64,000 bases of DNA. Origin: Dryocola clanedunensis subsp. sulfonylureivorans. Its GTDB lineage: Bacteria > Pseudomonadota > Gammaproteobacteria > Enterobacterales > Enterobacteriaceae. Numbering within the stretch: position 1 is the stretch's first letter; the number at the start of each line of letters is the position of its first letter. Below are positions 58,944 to 64,000 of the stretch, piece after piece. A program made the position numbers and the translations under genes. The notes below the pieces were generated by a model. That model saw only the letters and a program-made list of their open reading frames with translations. It searched no databases and was not told where the DNA came from. The stretch is from NCBI RefSeq assembly GCF_016756775.1, contig NZ_JAERMU010000001.1:62001-126000 (forward strand), given 5' to 3'.

Positions 58944-59076
58944 AGAAAAAGAAGGACAAAACGTGGTTTTTCCTTCTTTTTGATTAGCAGACGAAAATCA
59001 ATGAATTGATTTTCCTTGTTATTTATTCAGTGAGATCTTTGCGAAACTCATTCGCTTTAGGTTTCTCATCAGTCTG
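58944..59076 (+). repeat. Structured intergenic repeat, copy B (after manZ)
   Basis: 133 bases nearly identical to the reverse complement of 31788-31928. It includes the 22-base palindrome at 58993-59014 (GAAAATCAAT, GA, ATTGATTTTC), an imperfect AAAAGAAGGACAAAACGTGG-type hairpin at the left end, and a GCGAAACTCATTCGC mini-stem near 59041-59055. It ends TCATCAGTCTG. Hairpins with the same CCGGGGC / GCCCCGG stem flank it on both sides. Confidence 0.85.
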
Positions 59077-59077
59077 G

Positions 59078-59105
59078 CCGGGGCCCTGCCCCGGTTTTTT
59101 ATTTT
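59078..59105 (+). terminator. Strong terminator after copy B
   Basis: Stem CCGGGGC / GCCCCGG with a CCT loop and then TTTTTT A TTTTT. This is probably the original manXYZ terminator. Its stem is duplicated at 58914-58937. Confidence 0.9.
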
Positions 59106-59123
59106 TAAGCGTGGGGGAAAGTG

Positions 59124-59582
59124 ATGTCGTTAACGGATGTTGTACTGGTGGTGTTTATCGTGCTGCTGCTCGGCTGGGCAATTTACGACGAATTCGTCAT
59201 GGACAGGCTCAAGGGAAAAACCCGGCTCGCTATCCCCCTGCTGCGCCGCAACCGCATCGACAGCACCATCTTCGTTTTCCTGGTTGGCATCCTTATCTAC
59301 AACAATGTCACCCACCACGGCACCGCTGTCACGACCTGGTTATTATCTGCGCTGGCGTTACTGGCAATATATATCTCATGGATCCGTCAGCCAAAGCTAC
59401 TGTTCAAAAATGAGGGCTTTTTCTTGGCTGGCGTGTGGATCCTCTATTCAAGAATCAAAGAAATGAATTTATCGGAGGATGGTGTACTGGTCATGCAATT
59501 AGAACAGCGCCGCCTGCTCATTCGCGTGAAAAATATAGATGATCTGGAAAAAATATATAAACTTCTCGTTTCTTCTCAGTAA
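59124..59582 (+). CDS. yobD: YobD, DUF986 inner-membrane protein
   Basis: 152 residues, as in E. coli YobD. Three to four hydrophobic helices ([53 protein letters not shown]), then a cytoplasmic tail ([20 protein letters not shown]). GGGGG lies 6 bases before the ATG at 59124; a GTG three bases upstream is possible. Function unknown. Confidence 0.92.
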   Translation: MSLTDVVLVVFIVLLLGWAIYDEFVMDRLKGKTRLAIPLLRRNRIDSTIFVFLVGILIYNNVTHHGTAVTTWLLSALALLAIYISWIRQPKLLFKNEGFFLAGVWILYSRIKEMNLSEDGVLVMQLEQRRLLIRVKNIDDLEKIYKLLVSSQ

Positions 59583-59704
59583 GTTACAAACTTAGCATTG
59601 TCTATATCTCTTATGCATCTGGCTATACTACAAATATAGCCACTGCTATTACTGGCGATTCCTTGTTCTTATTTATTAACATTTCCATTACTTTATTTTT
59701 TAAA

Positions 59705-59719
59705 TGAAAATCGTTATCA
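59705..59719 (+). promoter_or_regulatory. Putative Fur box upstream of mntP
   Basis: TGAAAAT-C-GTTATCA matches the 7-1-7 Fur motif TGATAAT-N-ATTATCA at 12 of 14 arm positions. It lies about 80 bases before the riboswitch. An unexplained 7-bp inverted repeat, GGCTATA - 7 bases - TATAGCC (59621-59641), lies further upstream. Confidence 0.55.
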
Positions 59720-59782
59720 TTCAAGCAATTGTTTTTTAATATCAATTCTTGTTTTGTTTTAAAAAAATATGTTAAGGTTGCG

Positions 59783-59960
59783 CCCGTCGTTGGGGAGTAG
59801 CCGATTTTCACGTTGTGAAAATGTACATGTCAACATACTCGTTAGGGTCCAGAAAGGGATTAAACGTGGCATGTACGACTCAGTCATGAGTAGGCGAGAC
59901 CATAGGCACGTAACCATCGTTAGTTGGGGATGGCTGCGTGTATATGGATATCCCCAACTG
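59783..59960 (+). ncRNA. yybP-ykoY manganese riboswitch in the mntP leader
   Basis: The 5' part has TTGGGGAGTAGCCGATTTTC (59790-59809). The 3' part has the hallmark AGGCGAGACCATAGGCACG (59891-59909), followed by a stem built from GTTAGTTGGGGA and TCCCCAAC just before mntP. These are the conserved blocks of the yybP-ykoY RNA, which in E. coli binds Mn2+ and turns on mntP. The exact ends are estimated. Confidence 0.93.
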
Positions 59961-59970
59961 AGGCGCTGTC

Positions 59971-60537
59971 ATGAATCTCTCTGCAACTATTCTCCTCGCA
60001 TTTGGCATGTCGATGGATGCCTTCGCTGCATCAATCGGTAAAGGTGCCTCGCTGCACAAACCTAAGTTCTCTGAAGCGCTCCGCACAGGCCTGATTTTTG
60101 GCGTCATTGAAACCATCACCCCGCTGATTGGCTGGTGTCTTGGCCTGTTGGCAAGTCAGGTGGTCCTGGAGTGGAACCATTGGGTAGCCTTTATTCTGCT
60201 GGTCTTTCTCGGCGGGAGAATGCTGATAGAAGGCTTCCGGGGAGGAGAGGATGAAGACGCGCCGAAGTTACAGCGTCACGGCTTCTGGCTGCTGGTCACC
60301 ACGGCGATTGCCACAAGCCTGGATGCCATGGCGGTTGGGGTGGGCCTGGCCTTTCTGAAGGTGAATATCATCGAAACGGCACTGGCCATCGGCTGCGCAA
60401 CCATGATCATGTCCACCCTGGGGATGATGGTAGGCCGTTTTATCGGCCCGATGCTGGGCAAACGCGCCGAGATCCTCGGCGGGCTTGTGTTGATTGGTAT
60501 CGGCTGTCAAATCCTCTACAGCCATTTCCATCCCTAA
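59971..60537 (+). CDS. mntP: Manganese efflux pump MntP
   Basis: 188 residues, six transmembrane helices. Two homologous halves carry the metal-site Asp motifs [15 protein letters not shown] (Asp16) and [15 protein letters not shown]. It exports excess Mn2+. The ATG at 59971 follows TGAGG in the riboswitch-controlled leader, so expression should rise with Mn2+. The TAA overlaps the convergent rlmA stop. Confidence 0.97.
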   Translation: MNLSATILLAFGMSMDAFAASIGKGASLHKPKFSEALRTGLIFGVIETITPLIGWCLGLLASQVVLEWNHWVAFILLVFLGGRMLIEGFRGGEDEDAPKLQRHGFWLLVTTAIATSLDAMAVGVGLAFLKVNIIETALAIGCATMIMSTLGMMVGRFIGPMLGKRAEILGGLVLIGIGCQILYSHFHP

Positions 60538-61346
60538 GCGTCATCTTCGCGTCGCCAGACGCGAACGATAAAATCAGTTTCACAGGCAAATGCCGTTTCC
60601 GCCTTTAACTGCTGCCAGATCTCCGGCCGGGCGCGCCAGGCGAACGGCGTCATCTGCAACAGCGCCACCGCCTCTTCTCCTTTCAACGTCATTGGCCAGC
60701 CGGTCTGCTCCGTCTGAACCGCGGCAAAGCCAGGCAGGGCTTCCACCTCTTCGGAATGCAGCATCACTTCGTCATAAATCAGTCCCTTAAGCTGCATAAG
60801 ATGACGCGGCCCCGGCGTTGCGGTAACCACAATGCCGCCGGGCTTCACGACACGCGCCAGCTCCTCCGCTTTGCAGGGGGCAAAAATCCGCACTACGGCG
60901 TCAAGGCTGTTGTCAGCAAAAGGTAGTCGATGGCTTGAGGCTACGCAGAACTGCACCTGCGGGTAGCGTTTTGCCGCGTAACGAATGGCGACTTTCGACA
61001 CGTCCAGACCCCAGATGTTCTTCACCTCGCACGGTATAACGTCGGCAAAACCAGCGGTGTAATACCCTTCCCCACAGCCAATATCCAGCAACGCTTCGGG
61101 CGCGGCCGCTGCCAGCAGCTGGCAAATCGCGTCACGCAAAGGCTGATAGTGTCCGGCATCCAGAAATGCCCGGCGCGCCTGCATCATTTCACTGCTGTCA
61201 CCCGGATCTTTTGAACGCTTATGCTGTACGGGCAGCAAATTGACGTAACCCTCTTTCGCTTTATCAAACTGATGCCCCTGCGGGCAGACAAAGCTTTTCT
61301 CTTTCAGGGCTAACGGCGAATGGCAAAGTGGGCAAAGGTAGGACAT
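60534..61346 (-). CDS. rlmA: 23S rRNA (guanine-745-N1)-methyltransferase
   Basis: 270 residues. N-terminal zinc-binding site (Cys5, Cys8, Cys21, His25 in YLCPLCHS and VCPQGHQF), then a Rossmann SAM-dependent methyltransferase domain ([39 protein letters not shown]). It methylates N1 of G745 in 23S rRNA. Matches E. coli RlmA (RrmA). It overlaps mntP by three bases at the convergent stops. Confidence 0.96.
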   Translation of the reverse strand: MSYLCPLCHSPLALKEKSFVCPQGHQFDKAKEGYVNLLPVQHKRSKDPGDSSEMMQARRAFLDAGHYQPLRDAICQLLAAAAPEALLDIGCGEGYYTAGFADVIPCEVKNIWGLDVSKVAIRYAAKRYPQVQFCVASSHRLPFADNSLDAVVRIFAPCKAEELARVVKPGGIVVTATPGPRHLMQLKGLIYDEVMLHSEEVEALPGFAAVQTEQTGWPMTLKGEEAVALLQMTPFAWRARPEIWQQLKAETAFACETDFIVRVWRREDDA

Positions 61347-61433
61347 GGTGGCTCCGGGTCACGATTAAGGGCGCAAGTGTAACGCTTACGCCCCGTCGCG
61401 AAAAGCGCTCAAGGCGCGGGAGGGATGGCGTTT

Positions 61434-63155
61434 TTACTTGCTCAGGACCATCAGGTTGGCATCTCCCGGTGCCAGGCCGTCCGGCTTAATGTTTTCCAGA
61501 CGCAGCACGTCCCCCATGATCTGGCTGAATACAGGAGCCGCTACCGCACCGCCATAGTAGGCACCGTTGGAAGGATTATTCAGGACAACCACCAGTGCAA
61601 AACGAGGATTACTCGCCGGGGCAACCCCTGCCGTATAGGCGATGTATTTATTCACGTACTTACCGTCATCACCAATCTTCTTCGCCGTTCCGGTTTTAAT
61701 CGCCACGCGGTAACCATGCACCGCCGCTTTGATTCCCCCGCCTCCCGGCAGGGCCACGCTTTCCATCATATGTTCAACTTCGTGGGTGATCTCCGAGGAC
61801 ATCACGCGTTTGCCTTCAACCGGTGGATCGACACGGGTGATAGAAAGGGGTCTGGCGATCCCGAAGCTGCCAATAGTCGCGTAAACGTGTGCCAGCTGAA
61901 GCGGCGTGACCATCAGACCGTAGCCAAAGGAGAATGTTGCGCGGTCAAGCTGGCCCCAACGCTGGCGGTTTGGCATCAGCCCGCTGCTCTCCCCCGTCAG
62001 GCCCAGCCCGGTAGGTGAACCAAAGCCGAAGCCTTTGTAGGTATCGATAAGCGCCTGGATAGGCATTGCCAGCGACAGATGTGAGACACCGGTATCGCTC
62101 GATTTTTGCAGGATGCCGGTCAGCGTTAATTGCGGATAATAGCCCACATCGCGGATGCGGTGGCCGTCGATGGTGTAAGGATGGGTATCCACCACGCTGT
62201 CCGGGCGCACGATGCCCTTTTTCAACGCCGTCATGATGACCATTGGCTTCACAGTTGAGCCAGGTTCAAAGGTGTCGCTGATTGCACGGTTACGGAAATC
62301 ATCGAGCGTCGCGCCTTCCCGATTATTAGGGTTGTACGTCGGGCAGCTCGCCATAGCCAGCACCTCGCCGGTGTTGACGTCGATAATAACTGCCGCGCCC
62401 GCCTCCGCTTTATTCCATGAGACGGCGTTGCTTAATGCGTCTTCCGTCACCGTCTGGAGGCGTTCATCGATGCTGAGGATAATATTGTGCGCCGGGCTGG
62501 CAGGGGTTTCGGTAATATTTTCTATGACGTGCCCATGGCGGTCTTTACGCACCAGACGTTCGCCGGACACGCCGGTGAGCTGGCGGTTAAAGCTTTTTTC
62601 AACGCCTTCAATGCCCTGGTCATCGATATTCGTAAAACCAAGCAGATTAGAGGCCACATGACCTGCGGGATAAAAGCGGCGGGACTCTTCCCGGGTCGCG
62701 ATACCCGGAATGTTCAGCTTATCAATCCATGCGGCCTGCTGCGGATCGAGCTGGCGGGCCAGGTAAATAAAGCGGCTGCGATCGTTTTGATGAATCCGCG
62801 CGGCGATTTCACTTAATGGGGTATGAAGCGCGTTGGCCAGCGCCTGCCAGCGGCGATCGACCTGCACCCCGCCCTTTTCCATAATCGTTTTAGGATCGGC
62901 CCAGATAGCTTCTACCGGCACGCTAACGGCCAGCGGGCGGCCGTCACGGTCTTCGATCATCCCACGCGGAACGATAATGGATTTCTCGCGCAGGGAGCGC
63001 ATATCTTCCTGTTTTACCAGATTGTCCGGGGAGATAATCTGCAGCCAGGCCACACGCCCTAATAAGAAGAGCAGGCAGAGCAAAATCGCCAGACAAAGCA
63101 GGCCAAATCGCCACTGAATAAAATTGCCCGGCTGCGGCGCACTCTCTTTCCTCAC
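61434..63155 (-). CDS. FtsI/PBP3 paralogue (class B penicillin-binding protein, PBP3-SAL-like)
   Basis: 573 residues from the GTG at 63155 (AAGGA six bases upstream; the TTG at 63161 is too close). One N-terminal membrane helix (WRFGLLCLAILLCLLFLLGR), a pedestal domain (RGMIEDRDGRPLAVSV), then a transpeptidase domain with the SxxK motif STVK (Ser300), KTGT (Lys487) and SSD at about 352-354, where E. coli FtsI has SSN. The layout fits septal PBP3. Its place between rlmA and cspC matches the extra PBP3 of Salmonella (PBP3-SAL, STM1836 as I recall), reported to act in acidic, intracellular conditions. E. coli K-12 lacks it. No cell-division (dcw) genes are nearby, so it is not ftsI itself. Confidence 0.92.
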   Translation of the reverse strand: MRKESAPQPGNFIQWRFGLLCLAILLCLLFLLGRVAWLQIISPDNLVKQEDMRSLREKSIIVPRGMIEDRDGRPLAVSVPVEAIWADPKTIMEKGGVQVDRRWQALANALHTPLSEIAARIHQNDRSRFIYLARQLDPQQAAWIDKLNIPGIATREESRRFYPAGHVASNLLGFTNIDDQGIEGVEKSFNRQLTGVSGERLVRKDRHGHVIENITETPASPAHNIILSIDERLQTVTEDALSNAVSWNKAEAGAAVIIDVNTGEVLAMASCPTYNPNNREGATLDDFRNRAISDTFEPGSTVKPMVIMTALKKGIVRPDSVVDTHPYTIDGHRIRDVGYYPQLTLTGILQKSSDTGVSHLSLAMPIQALIDTYKGFGFGSPTGLGLTGESSGLMPNRQRWGQLDRATFSFGYGLMVTPLQLAHVYATIGSFGIARPLSITRVDPPVEGKRVMSSEITHEVEHMMESVALPGGGGIKAAVHGYRVAIKTGTAKKIGDDGKYVNKYIAYTAGVAPASNPRFALVVVLNNPSNGAYYGGAVAAPVFSQIMGDVLRLENIKPDGLAPGDANLMVLSK

Positions 63156-63313
63156 AATCAATCCTTAGCAAAACTTAAGTGATTGAAAATTTAAACAGAT
63201 ATACGCGCATTTTGTGCGGGAACAGTGCTACATCCTTCACAGGATTGCAACAAGAGGCAACACGGAAGGGCTTTTAGTCACACTTTGAAAGAAGTTGACC
63301 TTATTTCAACCAT

Positions 63314-63346
63314 TAAAAAGCCCCGCTACCAGAGCGAGGCTTTTAA
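63314..63346 (-). terminator. cspC terminator
   Basis: Read leftward: AAAAGCCTCGCT, loop CTGGT, AGCGGGGCTTTTT, a stem with one mismatch and a T run. It lies about 40 bases past the cspC stop. Confidence 0.85.
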
Positions 63347-63385
63347 CTCAATTAGGCGTTTCACGCCCGGCCTAATTCAGCAGAA

Positions 63386-63595
63386 TTAGATGGCAGTCAC
63401 GTTAACTGCAGCAGGGCCTTTCTGGCCGTCCTGGATTTCGAACTCAACGTTCTGGCCTTCAGCCAGAGTTTTGAAGCCGTTACCCTGGATTGCAGAGAAG
63501 TGTACGAACACGTCTTTGCTGCCGTCAGCAGGAGTAATGAAGCCAAAACCTTTAGACTCGTTGAACCACTTAACTTGACCTTTAATCTTTGCCAT
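63386..63595 (-). CDS. cspC: Cold shock-like protein CspC
   Basis: 69 residues. Cold-shock domain with RNP1 KGFGFI and RNP2 VFVHF. The sequence appears identical to E. coli CspC as I remember it. A nucleic acid chaperone that affects stability of stress-gene mRNAs and is made at 37 degrees. AAGGAATTTGCAAA lies before the ATG. It is 12 bases after yobF, forming the yobF-cspC unit. Confidence 0.98.
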
Positions 63596-63607
63596 TTTGC
63601 AAATTCC

Positions 63608-63751
63608 TTAGATTGTTTTCTTCGCCCGCAGGCATAACTTAGATAAAACAGAGACGTTACTGCTTAAGGCACTAATATAAGGCTCGGCAGAGAAGCGGTA
63701 TTCAACGACAACGTGTTTACTCAGGACTTCTTTACTGAAAATGCCACACAT
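63608..63751 (-). CDS. yobF: Small protein YobF
   Basis: 47 residues, the same length as E. coli YobF and closely similar ([33 protein letters not shown]). The start ATG at 63751 was chosen by this match; the frame extends upstream to 63826 without similarity. In E. coli YobF is a small stress-induced protein encoded ahead of cspC. Four residues differ near the middle. Confidence 0.93.
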   Translation of the reverse strand: MCGIFSKEVLSKHVVVEYRFSAEPYISALSSNVSVLSKLCLRAKKTI

Positions 63752-64000
63752 AAACAGAACTGTACCTCGTTTGACCCAAAGTGTTATCACATACAACGTA
63801 AACAATGGCAAGCCATTTTTAAGCATGTATCGATCCGCTGCACAAATCCGAAAAGTCAGTGATTTGCAGATAAAAAAACAAATACAAACTTTTTGAATAA
63901 AACGCTTAGCAAACTCACGTTCACCTCTGCGCCCTTGCCAGCACTGTCTCGATAACTTTTTTACATTAGCTCAAAGACTTCACTTCGTCCAGGCGAAGTC
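63752..64000. other. Upstream region of yobF-cspC to the window end
   Basis: No gene is supported here. It should hold the leftward yobF-cspC promoter and leader; I could not fix a -10/-35 pair. A short hairpin (ACTTCG, TCCAGG, CGAAGT) at 63982-63999 lies at the very end and could belong to the next gene outside the window. Confidence 0.4.

Noticed and set aside
61434-63155. The primary septal transpeptidase ftsI
   Set aside because: No mra/mur/fts genes adjoin it. The rlmA-cspC location and SSD motif point to the additional paralogue.

Overview
The window is a chromosomal segment of a member of the Enterobacteriaceae. Most genes are recognisable orthologues of Escherichia coli / Salmonella genes, with high-GC coding sequence, REP-type intergenic hairpins, and CspC that appears identical to the E. 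coli protein as I remember it. minE lies directly next to rnd-fadD. I recall this order from Salmonella, not from E. coli K-12, where min and rnd are far apart. The gene set (dat-ddc, foxA, ebg, an extra FtsI paralogue) suggests an Enterobacter/Lelliottia/Leclercia/Cedecea/Kosakonia-type organism; I cannot name the species. I see no prophage, IS transposase gene, CRISPR array, tRNA or rRNA.

Layout. (1) 1-5.9 kb: the start of ddc and all of dat (1,3-diaminopropane synthesis, leftward). Then three rightward genes that I could not match to a named system: an SH3-like lipoprotein, a secreted protein, and a membrane-anchored serine/threonine kinase-like protein that has lost key catalytic residues. 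(2) 6-20 kb: periplasmic trehalase treA, ferrioxamine receptor foxA, then a rearranged beta-galactosidase / alpha-glucosidase locus, with ygjI-ebgC-ebgA-ebgR leftward and ygjJ-ygjK rightward. (3) 20-39 kb: conserved core ymgE, ycgR, emtA, ldcA, cvrA, dadX-dadA, ycgB, fadR, nhaB, dsbB, a yoaF-like lipoprotein, ycgN, ycgM, an MltB-type transglycosylase, ycgL, minCDE, rnd. (4) 39-49 kb: fadD, yeaY, tsaB, yoaA, yoaB, yoaH, pabB, nudL, sdaA. (5) 49-52.5 kb: an inserted LysR regulator / MFS transporter / M20 amidohydrolase unit. (6) 52.5-64 kb: pdeD, yoaE, manXYZ, yobD, mntP with its manganese riboswitch, rlmA, an FtsI/PBP3 paralogue, cspC and yobF.

How genes work together. dat and ddc overlap by one base and form a two-step pathway. 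ebgA and ebgC overlap by four bases and encode one enzyme; EbgR probably represses both ebgAC and the divergent ygjJK, because the same 9-bp palindrome lies at both promoters. dadA and dadX form the alanine catabolic operon. minCDE sets the division site; emtA, ldcA, the MltB-type enzyme and the second PBP3 act on peptidoglycan. FadR is encoded here and a FadR-type operator lies upstream of fadD. manXYZ is the mannose PTS.

The most unusual observations are two. The first is a structured, roughly 135-bp intergenic repeat, present in two inverted copies (after nhaB and after manZ) with a remnant after minE; each full copy sits between two copies of a locus-specific hairpin. The second is the predicted pseudokinase module at 2.9-5.9 kb. 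All identifications rest on reading the translated sequence against remembered family members; no database search was run.
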